This document shows, piece after piece, positions 1 through 9,300 of a stretch of DNA of 13,589 bases. This DNA is from JBOGEN01 sp050743265 (lineage in GTDB: Bacteria > Actinomycetota > Actinomycetes > JBOGEN01): positions 1-13,589 of the forward strand of contig JBOGEN010000118.1 in assembly GCA_050743265.1 (NCBI GenBank), read 5' to 3'. The notes under the pieces are model-generated. The model saw only the letters and a program-made list of their open reading frames with translations. It had not been told where the DNA came from and ran no database searches. The position numbers and the translations under genes were made by a program. Within the stretch, counting starts at the first letter, position 1, and each line of letters starts with the position of its first letter.

Positions 1-57
1 CACGGTCGCGGCCTGAGCGGCCGCGCCGGGGGCGTCCGCCAGACGGCGTCGTGACAT
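1..57 (-). CDS. possible 5' end of a divergent gene, cut by the window edge
   Basis: Reading leftwards from an ATG at 57 there is an open frame of 19 codons to the window edge (MSRRRLADAPG... onward), with mostly G or C in third positions. A basic N-terminus of this kind, divergent from a small hydrolase gene, would suit a transcriptional regulator, but the fragment is too short to assign. There is no convincing ribosome binding site before the ATG. An alternative is that the first 16 bases are the tail of a plus-strand gene ending in TGA at 14-16. Low confidence either way. Confidence 0.25.
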   Translation of the reverse strand, partial: MSRRRLADAPGAAAQAATV

Positions 58-67
58 GGCCGGCGTT

Positions 68-129
68 CGACGCGGTCCGGCTCGCGCGGCGACGCGGTTC
101 GTGGTGACCTGGCCGTACGCCCGACGCGG
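68..129. repeat. three direct copies of CGACGCGG upstream of the hydrolase gene
   Basis: The octamer CGACGCGG occurs at 68-75, 90-97 and 122-129, i.e. with start-to-start distances of 22 and 32 bp, close to two and three helical turns. All three lie between the possible divergent start at 57 and the hydrolase start at 169. This spacing would suit binding sites for one regulator on one face of the helix. Chance recurrence is quite possible in DNA of this composition. No convincing -10/-35 pair was seen nearby. Confidence 0.3.
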
Positions 130-168
130 CCGCGGTCGTCGCCGCAGGGCAGAGAGGAAATATGGACC

Positions 169-1041
169 ATGACCGGGCCTAAGACGCACACCGTGGACGT
201 GCCGGGCGCTGTCCTGCACTTCGACGTCAGGGCAAACGACGCCAGCACCGCGCCGGTCCTGCTGCTGATCGGGTCTCCGATGGGCGCGGCCGGATTCGCG
301 ACCCTGGCTGGGCACTTCGCCGACCGCACGGTCGTGACCTACGACCCCCGCGGCGTGGAGCGGAGCCAACGTACCGACCACGCGACCGAGTCAACGCCCG
401 ATGAGCACGCGGACGACCTGCACCGGCTGATCTCGGCGCTGGACGCCGGACCAGTGGACGTCTTCGCCACCAGCGGTGCCGCCGTCAACATGCTGGTGCT
501 GGTGGCCCGCCATCCGGAGCAGGTCCGGACGCTGGTCGCGCACGAGCCACCGGCCGCCCAGGAGCTACCGGACCGCGAGCAGGCGCTGGCTGCGTGCCGG
601 GGCATCCATGAGCTGTACGAGCGTGACGGCCTCGGTCCGGCGATGGCGATGTTCATCGCACTCGTCAGCCTCAAGGGCCCGGTCCCGGCGGACTTCACGG
701 ACCAGCCCGCGCCGAACCCGGCCGACTTCGGGTTGCCGACCGAGGACGACGGCTCCAGGAACGACCCGTTGGTCGGGCAGAACATCGTGTCAGGAACCCA
801 CTACGAGCACGACTTCGACGCGCTGCGCGCGGTGCCGACCCGCATCGTCCTCGCGGCAGGCGCCGAGTCCACGGGCGAGCTGGCCAACCGCGCCGCGCTC
901 GCCGTAGCCGAACGGCTCGGGACGACACCGGTCCTCTTCCCCGGTGACCACGGCGGTTTCCTCGGCGGTGAGTACGGCATGACAGGCCAGCCTGACGCCT
1001 TCGCGACCACCCTGCGCCAGGTCCTCGCCGCCAAGACCTGA
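169..1041 (+). CDS. alpha/beta hydrolase
   Basis: A 290-residue protein with the complete single-domain alpha/beta-hydrolase layout and no signal peptide, so a cytosolic hydrolase of unknown substrate. Strand-3/oxyanion region: LLLIGSPMG (31-39). Next comes TYDPRGVERS (57-66), typical of the family. The nucleophile elbow is FATSGAAVN (99-107), with Ser102 in a small-x-Ser-x-small setting instead of strict GxSxG. HEPP (125-128) follows the next strand, and His261 in GDHGGFLGGEYG (259-270) is the catalytic histidine. The acid is probably Glu126 or a residue near Glu233. The length and the closing GGFLGGEYG segment match a common actinobacterial hydrolase group. The ATG at 169 is preceded by AGAGAGGAAA (151-160). 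Another ATG at 162, in a different frame, opens only a six-codon frame. The gene stands alone and converges on recD. Family assignment is firm; the reaction is unknown. Confidence 0.9.
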   Translation: MTGPKTHTVDVPGAVLHFDVRANDASTAPVLLLIGSPMGAAGFATLAGHFADRTVVTYDPRGVERSQRTDHATESTPDEHADDLHRLISALDAGPVDVFATSGAAVNMLVLVARHPEQVRTLVAHEPPAAQELPDREQALAACRGIHELYERDGLGPAMAMFIALVSLKGPVPADFTDQPAPNPADFGLPTEDDGSRNDPLVGQNIVSGTHYEHDFDALRAVPTRIVLAAGAESTGELANRAALAVAERLGTTPVLFPGDHGGFLGGEYGMTGQPDAFATTLRQVLAAKT

Positions 1042-1114
1042 GGCTCCAGGCCCGCCGAAGCGTTGGCTCCAGGTCGGGGGTTGGTGGACGTGCGTACGGA
1101 CACACCTGGCCACA

Positions 1115-3028
1115 TCACGAGCTGGGGCCGGCTCCGTCGGTGGTCACGAGGCGCTCGCGCAGCCCGGTTGCCCGCGCGGCAGGACGTGCGACCGCTGACA
1201 CGAGGGCCTCGGCCGATCCGATCAGGCGGACATGTGCCGTCGCCCGCGTCACGGCCGTGTAGACGGTTTCGCGCGTACTCAGCGCGGACTCCGCGCCGGG
1301 CAGGAGGACGGTGACGCGGTCGAACTGGCTGCCCTGGCTACGGTGCACGGTCAAGGCGTGCAGCGACCGCACCGCGCCCAGCCGGACCAGAGGGACCCGG
1401 ATCGGTGAGCCCCCGCGTCCGAACACGGCGACGAGCCCGCCCTGGCCGTCGTCCACCACCACACCCGTGTCCCCGTTGTAGAGGCCGACGTCGTAGTCGT
1501 TCGTCGTCACCAGCAACGGCTCCCCGGCGTAGTGGCCGTCCTCGCGTGGCTGGACGGGGTGCTCGTCGGCGACCCAGCGGGCGGCCAGCGCGCTCCAGTG
1601 CTGCACGCCGCGCGGACCGCGGCGGTGGGCGCAGAGCAGGCGGTGCTGCTCGAGCGCCGCGAGCGCCGCCTCAGGGTCACCTCGACCTGCGGCCTCGTGC
1701 AGCGCCGCGCCACTGGCCTGGACGTCGGCGCGGATTCCGTCGAGTTGCTCGGCGGAGAGACGGGCGTCGTCGTCCACCTCCACGAGCGCGACCTCGGGAC
1801 GGGCCGACCTCAGGACGTCCAGCGCCTCCTGAGCTCTCCCGTCGCGGACAGCGGCCGCCAGCAAGGCGATCCCGCTCTCCTCGGGGAAGCGCCGGTTGGT
1901 CGACAAGGCGGCGACGCCGTCACGGAGCAGGGCGGCGGGCGACTCCGGCTGCTCGTCTGCGACCACATCGGGCATCACGGTCTGCAGCGCCGCACCGAAG
2001 GACGGCGTACGCCGGCCCAGCGTGGTGCGGTCGACCAGGTCACCGAGGACGGCGCCGGCCTCGATCGACGCGAGCTGGTCCGGGTCCCCGACCAGGACCA
2101 GCCGGGTCGACGGCCGCAGTGCCTCGAGAAGGCGCGCCATCATCGTCAGCGACACCATCGAGCTCTCGTCCACGACGACGACCTCGACCGGCAACCGGTT
2201 CGTCCTGTCGTGACGGAACCGGCTCCGTGCCTCAGCGCGCCACCCGAGCAGCCGGTGCAGCGTGGTGGCCGACAGGTCGCCCAGGCGTGCCCTGTCCTCA
2301 GCGGGGAACGACGCCGTCGACGACCGCACGGCCTCCTCCAGGCGGGCCGCCGCCTTCCCGGTCGGCGCCGCCAGCGCGATGCGCCAGGACGGGTACTGCT
2401 CGCGGAGCAGCGCGAGCAACCGGCCCACGGTGGTGGTCTTGCCGGTCCCGGGCCCGCCCGCGAGGACGCTCACCCGCGACAGCGCGCAGCACGCCGCCGC
2501 GAGCCGCTGGTCGTCATCGGCACGAACGGCGAACAGCCGGTCCAGACCGGCGGCCAGCACCTCGAGGTCCAGGTCATCGGGGCGTACGGCGGACCGCTCG
2601 AGAAGCTCCCGGGCCACCTGCTCCTCCTGGTCCCAGTACCTGGCCAGCCAGACGCGCGAGCCGTGCATCCGCAGCGGTCCACCCGCCAACGGGCTCGCGG
2701 CGCAGCGGGCCACCCAGTCCTCCGGCCAGACGAGCCCGACGTCGTCCGCGGTCGGCTCGCCGTCCTCGCCGGGCTCGCCGTCGTGCTCCTCGTCGTCCGC
2801 GCTCGTCGTCGCCTCGGCGGTCGCGAGGTCGAGCACCACCGAGCCGTGCCGGGTCGAGCGCACCGCGAGCGCGACGGCGAGCAGCACGGCCTCGTCCTCC
2901 TCGCCGCCGATCGCTCCAAGCCGGCGACCCACGTGGACGTCGGCCGCCGAGAGGATGCCCGCCCGGTTGAACGTCCCGAGCAGCCCGTCGGCCCGCAGCG
3001 CCCGCGAGGCGTCGTACGTCGCGGTCAT
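1115..3028 (-). CDS. recD: exodeoxyribonuclease V alpha subunit RecD, 5'-3' helicase
   Basis: This 637-residue protein is the fast 5'-3' superfamily 1B helicase of the RecBCD complex, which unwinds and resects double-strand ends. Visible motifs: Walker A GGPGTGKT (191-198), Walker B VVVVDESS (283-290), motif III VLVGDPDQL (311-319), the late-domain TTNDYDVGLYNGDTGVVVDD (508-527), motif V ALTVHRSQGSQFD (558-570) and motif VI TRETVYTAVTRA (585-596). E. coli RecD is 608 residues, so this is full length. The start is the ATG at 3028, chosen because it overlaps the recB TGA as ATGA; the open frame extends further upstream but only inside recB. An acidic insertion at about 77-97 (DDEEHDGEPGEDGEPTADD) sits between the N-terminal domain and the helicase core. 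It is the last gene of the recC-recB-recD run. Confidence 0.95.
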   Translation of the reverse strand: MTATYDASRALRADGLLGTFNRAGILSAADVHVGRRLGAIGGEEDEAVLLAVALAVRSTRHGSVVLDLATAEATTSADDEEHDGEPGEDGEPTADDVGLVWPEDWVARCAASPLAGGPLRMHGSRVWLARYWDQEEQVARELLERSAVRPDDLDLEVLAAGLDRLFAVRADDDQRLAAACCALSRVSVLAGGPGTGKTTTVGRLLALLREQYPSWRIALAAPTGKAAARLEEAVRSSTASFPAEDRARLGDLSATTLHRLLGWRAEARSRFRHDRTNRLPVEVVVVDESSMVSLTMMARLLEALRPSTRLVLVGDPDQLASIEAGAVLGDLVDRTTLGRRTPSFGAALQTVMPDVVADEQPESPAALLRDGVAALSTNRRFPEESGIALLAAAVRDGRAQEALDVLRSARPEVALVEVDDDARLSAEQLDGIRADVQASGAALHEAAGRGDPEAALAALEQHRLLCAHRRGPRGVQHWSALAARWVADEHPVQPREDGHYAGEPLLVTTNDYDVGLYNGDTGVVVDDGQGGLVAVFGRGGSPIRVPLVRLGAVRSLHALTVHRSQGSQFDRVTVLLPGAESALSTRETVYTAVTRATAHVRLIGSAEALVSAVARPAARATGLRERLVTTDGAGPSS

Positions 3029-6000
3029 GGCGCCCCCGCCATCAGGTTGGAGAGCCCGGTGACCAGCCCCGGCGGCGGCCGCCAGCCGAACACCCCGGGC
3101 GCGGTCCCGTCCGACGCGACGACGCCCGGCCCGGACATGCCGCGGAGGAAGAGGTAGAGCACGCCTCCCAGGTGGAGCGCCGGGTCGTACCCCGGCTGCC
3201 GCCACCGCAGGTAGCGGTGCAGGGCGACGGCGTACAGCAACGCCTGCAGCGGGTAGTGGCCCTCGACCATCGCGCTCTCCAGTGCGGACGGACGGTAGTG
3301 CCACGGCGTCAGGGGCTCGTCACGTCCCCCGAGCCGGTTGGTCTTGTAGTCGACGACGAGGTACCGGCGACGCTGTGGCTCGCCCACGCGCAGCACCGCG
3401 TCGATGCTGCCCGTCAGGTAGCCGCGGAGCGGCGCGTACGGCAGGTCGGTGAGCACGTCGGCGTACGCGGACAGGGGGCCGCTTGGGCAGTGCTCGCGCC
3501 ACAGGGGCACCAGGTCGCCGAGCACCACGCGGGCCGCGTGCGGCTCGTCGCCCCCGGCGAGCGGCAGCTCGAAGTCGAGCTCGCGCAACTGGTCGGCACC
3601 AGGGAGGTCCCGGAGCGCCAGCCCGTCCGCCTGCTCCCCCAGGGGGGTCGACAGCGCCGCCACCAGCCCCGACGCGAGCAGCTCGGCATCCATCCCCGGC
3701 GCGTAGCGGGCCACCTGAGCCGCGACGACCGCGCGTACCGACTCGATGTCGGCCGGGTCGTCGAGCTGCTCCAGCACCGTGTGCACCAGCGTTCCGAACC
3801 CGGGTCCGCCGGGCAGTGCGTCCCATGACGACACGAGGGTGCGCAGGCCCTCGTCGGCTGCGGACGCGGCGGCCGGCACCTCCTCGACGTCCGCCTCGTC
3901 GTCCTTCTGGGCGAGCTCCGGCTCGCTGCCCAGTCGCGGGCCTTGGTGCCACGCGGCCGAGGTCAGCCCGCTGTAGGAGGTACGGCTCCAGCCGGTGTCC
4001 AGCGACCGGGTGAACGCGGCGATCTCGAGGCGCGGCGACGGCTCCCGCGGGGGTGACCACCGCGTCGGGTCGCGCGGGACCACGCGCTCGACGGCAAGCC
4101 CGCCACCGCTCGCCGCAGCCCGGGCCTGGAACGAGGCCCACGCCGTGGCGTCGTCGGGAGGGTCGATTGCCAGGGGCGCCACGACCGCCGGGTCGTCGTG
4201 CAGGAGCAGGCGGTTCAGCGGCGACTGCGGAGTGTTGAACGACGGGGCCCACCACAGCACGAGGTGGCCCTGCGCCCGTGTCATCGCGACGTAGGTCAGG
4301 CGCAGCTCGTCGTCGACCTCCTCCTGCTTGTGCTTCCACACGTGCGCCGCCCAGGCGGGGCCGCCACGCCCCCCGACGTCGCGCACCCGCGTGCCCTGCT
4401 CGTCGTGGAAGGCGGCGGTGACCGGGTCCTTCCGCGCCCACAGGTCCCAGGCGAACGGCACCATCACCACGGGGAACTCCAGCCCCTTGCTCGTGTGGAC
4501 GGTGATGACCTGCACCGCTGCCGCGTCGGTCTCCAGGCGCCGGCTGCGCTCCTGGCCGCCTTCGTGCGCCGCCTCGTCACGCCGACGGCGAAGCCATACG
4601 AGCAGCGCGGTGAGTCCGAGCTGACCCTCCACCGCCGCCTCGTACAGCGCCTGCGCGATGTGCCGCAGGTCGGTGAGCAGCCGCTCGCCACCGACCTGCC
4701 CGAGCACCCGGCGCTCCAGGTTCTCCGCCAGCGACACCGTCTCGAACAGCGCGGCCACCCCACGTTCCTCGAGGACCTTGCCCCACACCCGCAGGCGCAG
4801 CGCGAGAGCGTCGGCGTACGGCTCACCGCCCGCGTCGAGCCCGGTCGCGTCCAGGCCGACGAAGCAGCCGAGCGCCATCCGCCGGACGCGAGTCGTCCGG
4901 TGCGGCTGCTCGAGCGCCTCCAGCAGCAGCTGCCACTCCGCTGCCGCGGGAGTGGAGAAGACGCTCGTCTTCCCGGTCAGCACCACGGGAACGCCCGCCT
5001 CGGCGAGGCGCGACTGCACCAGCACCGCCTGGTCGTTGGTGCGGACGAGCACCGCGATGTCCCCCGGCCTCACGGGGCGGGGGGTATCTCCGTTGCGGGG
5101 CCGCACGGTCGTCCCGTCGGAGAGCAGCCCCACGACCTCGGCGGCGAGGTCACGGCCGACCGCGTCCCTGGCCTCACCCGTCCTGGCCGTGCCGTTCTGC
5201 GTGAGCGGGAGGTCGTCGCGGGGGAGCACGCGCAGCCGTACCGGGGCCGGGGTCGCGACCATCCGGCCGTCGTACGCGGCGGTCACCGGCAGCACCCGGA
5301 TGCGCTGGTCCCCCAGCGAGGCACCCCGGAAGACGCCGTCCATGCCGTCGAGCAGCAGCGCGTCGCTGCGCCAGTTCGTCGGCAGGGTACGGACGAGGGA
5401 CGCCGACTCCTTCGCCTCGAGGTACGCGTGGACGTCCGCACCGCGGAACCCGTAGATGGCCTGCTTGGGGTCGCCGATGAGCACGAGCGCGCGATGCCCG
5501 TGGAACGCCTCACGCAGGATCGTCCACTGCACCGGGTCGGTGTCCTGGAACTCGTCGACGAGCACCACGCGGTAGCGGGCACGCAGCCGGACCCTGGCGA
5601 CCGGTCCGGCGTCGGGGTCGGTCAGGGTGTCGGCGAGCCGTACCAGCATGTCGTCGTAGTCGATGAGGTGCCGGCGGCGCTTGCGCCGGTCGACCTCGCG
5701 GCGGACGACCTCGGCGATGCGGGCGCGCATCCCGGGCAGCCCGCCGGTAGCCGGGTCGGGCAGCAGGCGCGTGGCCGGGTCGGTCGCCACGGCGAGCGCG
5801 AGCGCGCGGAACTCCTCGCGTGACATGTCCGCGTCTCCCGCCAGCGGACTGCCCCACTTGCGCACGTACAGGTCGTCGGCCACTTCGGCGACGAGGTCGC
5901 CGACGTTCTCGAGCAGGACGGCGTCGGTGTCGTGGTCGCCGGCAGTGCCCAGGGCGAGCAGCACCTGCTGGCAGAAGCCGTGCGTCGTGGTCACCGTGGC

Positions 6001-6366
6001 CGCGTCGAAGACGGTGAGCGCGTCCTCGAGCCGGCCTCGGCGTGCCGCCACCTCGGCCGCGTCGGCGCCCGCGAGGTGGACGAGCACCTCATCGTCCTGC
6101 GGCACCAGGGCGGGGTCACCGAGCCCGTCGCGGGCGCTCACCAGCCGCTCGCGGACCCGCTCGCGCAGCTCACGCGTGGACTCGCGGCTGAAGCTCACGA
6201 CGAGCAGCTCGTCCATCGTGGCCACGTCCTCGGCGACGTAGCGCGCGACGAGGCCCGCGATGGTGAACGTCTTGCCGGTGCCCGCGCTGGCCTCGAGCAC
6301 CGTGGTGCCCTCGGGCAGCGGTCCCAGCAGGTCGAACGGGTCGGGGACGGCCGCGAGCGACGTCAC
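3025..6366 (-). CDS. recB: exodeoxyribonuclease V beta subunit RecB, helicase-nuclease
   Basis: A 1113-residue UvrD-type (SF1A) 3'-5' helicase fused to a C-terminal PD-(D/E)xK nuclease, the catalytic core of RecBCD (E. coli RecB is 1180). Helicase motifs in order: ASAGTGKT (26-33), VVSFSRESTRELRERV (56-71), VLVDEFQDTDPVQW (268-281), IGDPKQAIYGFRGAD (297-311), NWRS (331-334), VHTSKGLEFPVV (623-634) and TYVAMTRAQ (691-699). The nuclease domain starts near FGTLVHTVLEQL (857-868). It carries His862, Asp989, and Asp1006/Lys1008 in VVDYKTN, followed by QALLY (1041-1045, the QxxxY element). All catalytic residues are present, so the nuclease should be active. The start is the GTG at 6366, which overlaps the recC stop as GTGA. 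Upstream residues in the same frame lie within recC and have no family similarity. A variable acidic stretch (815-835) links helicase and nuclease. Confidence 0.96.
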   Translation of the reverse strand: MTSLAAVPDPFDLLGPLPEGTTVLEASAGTGKTFTIAGLVARYVAEDVATMDELLVVSFSRESTRELRERVRERLVSARDGLGDPALVPQDDEVLVHLAGADAAEVAARRGRLEDALTVFDAATVTTTHGFCQQVLLALGTAGDHDTDAVLLENVGDLVAEVADDLYVRKWGSPLAGDADMSREEFRALALAVATDPATRLLPDPATGGLPGMRARIAEVVRREVDRRKRRRHLIDYDDMLVRLADTLTDPDAGPVARVRLRARYRVVLVDEFQDTDPVQWTILREAFHGHRALVLIGDPKQAIYGFRGADVHAYLEAKESASLVRTLPTNWRSDALLLDGMDGVFRGASLGDQRIRVLPVTAAYDGRMVATPAPVRLRVLPRDDLPLTQNGTARTGEARDAVGRDLAAEVVGLLSDGTTVRPRNGDTPRPVRPGDIAVLVRTNDQAVLVQSRLAEAGVPVVLTGKTSVFSTPAAAEWQLLLEALEQPHRTTRVRRMALGCFVGLDATGLDAGGEPYADALALRLRVWGKVLEERGVAALFETVSLAENLERRVLGQVGGERLLTDLRHIAQALYEAAVEGQLGLTALLVWLRRRRDEAAHEGGQERSRRLETDAAAVQVITVHTSKGLEFPVVMVPFAWDLWARKDPVTAAFHDEQGTRVRDVGGRGGPAWAAHVWKHKQEEVDDELRLTYVAMTRAQGHLVLWWAPSFNTPQSPLNRLLLHDDPAVVAPLAIDPPDDATAWASFQARAAASGGGLAVERVVPRDPTRWSPPREPSPRLEIAAFTRSLDTGWSRTSYSGLTSAAWHQGPRLGSEPELAQKDDEADVEEVPAAASAADEGLRTLVSSWDALPGGPGFGTLVHTVLEQLDDPADIESVRAVVAAQVARYAPGMDAELLASGLVAALSTPLGEQADGLALRDLPGADQLRELDFELPLAGGDEPHAARVVLGDLVPLWREHCPSGPLSAYADVLTDLPYAPLRGYLTGSIDAVLRVGEPQRRRYLVVDYKTNRLGGRDEPLTPWHYRPSALESAMVEGHYPLQALLYAVALHRYLRWRQPGYDPALHLGGVLYLFLRGMSGPGVVASDGTAPGVFGWRPPPGLVTGLSNLMAGAP

Positions 6367-9300
6367 GACTGCACCAGGGTCTCGGCGTCGAGCAGCCGGC
6401 CCCACAGCCGCCGCGCGATCAGCCCGAACCGGTCCGTCTCGTCCTGGTGCCATCCCGGGCCGGCCTCGCCGGGCTCAGGTCGCGGGGCGGTGAGGACGGA
6501 GAACGGCGCGGTTGGCCCGTAGACCAGGACGTGCTCGGGGTCCGCCTGCTCCCCGGGGAACCTGTCACCCGTCCACTCCTCCTCGGCGCCGCGCCGGGCT
6601 GCGGGAGCCCTGCTGCCGCGGTCGCGGAGGAAGGCGTACTCGCCGCCGGTCTTCACCGGCAGCGGCAGTGGCGCGCGCAGGCCCGCGCGGTAGAGCGCGA
6701 CGAGCTCGTCCAGGGCGTCGGCCGCCTCGTCGGCGGTGAGCGGCCCGAGGAGGCTGCGCTTGGCCCCGTTGCGGCCACGCCCGACCGACACGGCGCGCCA
6801 GTCACGGCCGGGGTGGGCGACGGTCAGGGCGACGAGGTCGATCCACGCCTCCAGCCGGTGCCGTGCCGCGAGCCTCGAGTAGGTCAGCGACAGGCGCACC
6901 TGCTCCCGCACACCGCCGACGGTGCCGGTGAGGCGCGTGCCGTCGGACAGCGCGACGTCCACGTCGTACGACTCCGGGTCGTGCGCCCGCTCGAGGGTCG
7001 AGGCGTGGAGGAGCTCCTCGACCGCTGGGCCCACCCTCCGCAGGCAGGCGACACCCAGCGGACCGGGTGGCAGGCTGCCGCGCTGCTGCTCGAGGGCCAT
7101 GCACGCGGAGACGTCCAGCCCCGCCAACCGCTCGGTGAGCACCCGCTCGCCGACCGCCCACAGCTCGAGGTTGTCCAGCGCGATCGGCAGGGCGTCGGCC
7201 GGCTCGTCCTCCCCTCGCGTCTCGGCGACCTGCAAGCGCTGGCGCAGGAAGCCGCGGGCCGGGTGCACCAGCAGCCGCTGCAAGCCGGCGAGGGACACGT
7301 CGGCCGGCGGCTGCGGCGGGAGGGGCGTGGCGAGGAAGAGTGCCGGGTCCGTCCGTACGCCTGCCGCCGCGACGGCTCCGGCGTACCCGAGGGGGTCGAA
7401 GCTGAACGGCCGGTCGGTGGGCAGGCCACCCGCGGTGAAGTTGCGCGGGTCGAACGGTTGGAGGGGGTGGTGCGTGGTCACGGCGTCACGGACGCGCCTC
7501 CCGTCGTCCGCGGTCGACGTGCGGTCGAGCGCGTCGAGCAGCTCACCCAGCGGCACGGCCGGCGGGACGTCGGCGCCGGTGCGCTCGTCCGCCCCGGTGT
7601 AGGTGACGACGAGACGCTCCTCGGCCGCGCCGATCGCGTCGAGCAGCAGCTGGCGGTCCTCGCTGCGCGGGTCGCGCTCACCGACCCAGGGCTCACGGGC
7701 GAGCACGTCGTCGCCGTCGCGGATGCTCTGCCGCGGGAAGACCCCGTCGTCGAGTCCGAGCAGGCACACGACCCGGTGCGGCACGGAGCGCATCGGCACC
7801 AGCGTGCACACGGTGAGCGTGCCTGTCCGGAAGCTGGCCCGCGTGGGTCGTCCCGACAGCACGCCGTCGAGCAGGACGCGGACGTCGGCGAGCCCGAGCA
7901 GCGCCTCGCTGCCCGCGGCAGTGTCCGCGATGTCGTCGAGCTCCCCGCGCAGCTGCAGCTGCTGCCAGGCCGTCTCCCGCGTCGTGGCGGCAAGCCCGAG
8001 CGCGGCGGCTTCGAGGCCGGCCATCCACTCCCCGGCGGTGTGCCGGCCGGACATCAGATCCTGGGCCGCGTGCAGCCGGTCGACCAGCTCGGCAAGCCTG
8101 CCGGCCAGGTCGATGTCGGAGCTGGCGACGTCGTCGAGAGGCACGACGTCACCGAAGCTCTCGAAGGCGCCCTCCATCGCCACGCCGAGCAGCAGCCGGT
8201 CGAGCCCGGCCCGCCAGGTGCCCTGCACGACGTCGCCCAGCTGCCAGGTGCGCCGGTGGTCGCCGTCCAGCCCCCACCGCACGCCCGCGCCGACCGTCCA
8301 GTCGCGCAGCCGTTCGATCTCGTCGTCGTCGAAGCCGAACCGCTGCCGTACGGCCGGCGTCCCGGCGAGGTCGAGGACCTGCGAGGCCGTGAGGCGCGAC
8401 GTGCCGAGCTCGAGCAGCTGCGAGAGCACGGCGAGCAGGGCGTTGGTCTGACGCAGCGCACGGTCCGCCAGCCGGACGCGCAGCCTCGCCGCCGGGTGAG
8501 CGGCGTCGTCCCCGGCCCCGAGGGAGAACGTGGCCGCCACGATCGGGGCGAAGGTCTCCACATCCGGGCACATGACGAGGACGTCGCGCGGCTCGAGGCC
8601 AGGGTCGTCCGCGAGCAGGCCGACGACCACCTCGCGCAGCACCTCGACCTGCCTGGTCCGGCCGTGGCAGGCGTGCACCTGCACCGTACGGTCGGCCGGG
8701 TCGAGCGGCGGGGGGTCGTGCGGCACGCGGTCCGCCGCCAGGTCGTGCTTGAGCCGTCCCAGGAGGGTGTCGGGCAACGGGTCGGACTCGTGCAGGACGT
8801 CGGTGAACCCGGGAGTGCAGCGGGTGACGAGGTGCTGCAGCTCCAGCACGTCCCGCGAGAGCGAGGTCAGCAGCGGGTTGGTCAGCGCACCCCGGGCCTT
8901 GTCGTCACGCCGGCGGCGTACGGCTCGGGCTCTGGCAGGCAGGGCGCGCCGGACCGTCTCCCACAGCGCCGGGGACGCGTGGCAGAGCCACAGGTGGACG
9001 TCGCGGTGCTCCGCGAGCGCGGCGAGCACGGAGAGCCGGGAGGGCGACAGGCGGCTCGCGCCGAAGACCGACAGCCGCTCGGGAAGCCCCGTCAGGTCCG
9101 GTTCGTCCCGCAGCCGGGTGCACGCCCCGGAGAGCAGCTCGGCCGGTGCGGGAGTGCCCAGGCGGTCCCGCAGCCGACGCCACAGCTCGGCCTGCCAGCA
9201 GAGGTCGCCGTCGAGCCGCGTGCCGTCGCCCTGCTCGTCCCTCCCGTCGGCCCAGGCGCACACCATCTCGGGCCGGGACTGGCCGTACTCGTCGAAGAGT

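Noticed and set aside
1..16. Tail of an upstream plus-strand gene ending in TGA at 14-16
   Set aside because: Only four codons are visible and the minus-strand reading is equally plausible, so it was not listed separately.
1042..1114. Possible terminator between the hydrolase and recD: CCAGGT at 1069-1074 and ACCTGG at 1104-1109, plus a direct repeat GGCTCCAGG at 1042-1050 and 1065-1073
   Set aside because: The 29-base loop and short stem make a weak hairpin, and there is no T run. Termination probably happens here, but this structure is not convincing.
4198..5823. 541-residue plus-strand frame opposite recB, and a similar one at 1532-3157 opposite recD
   Set aside because: Both mirror intact helicase genes, and their composition is typical of antisense shadows.
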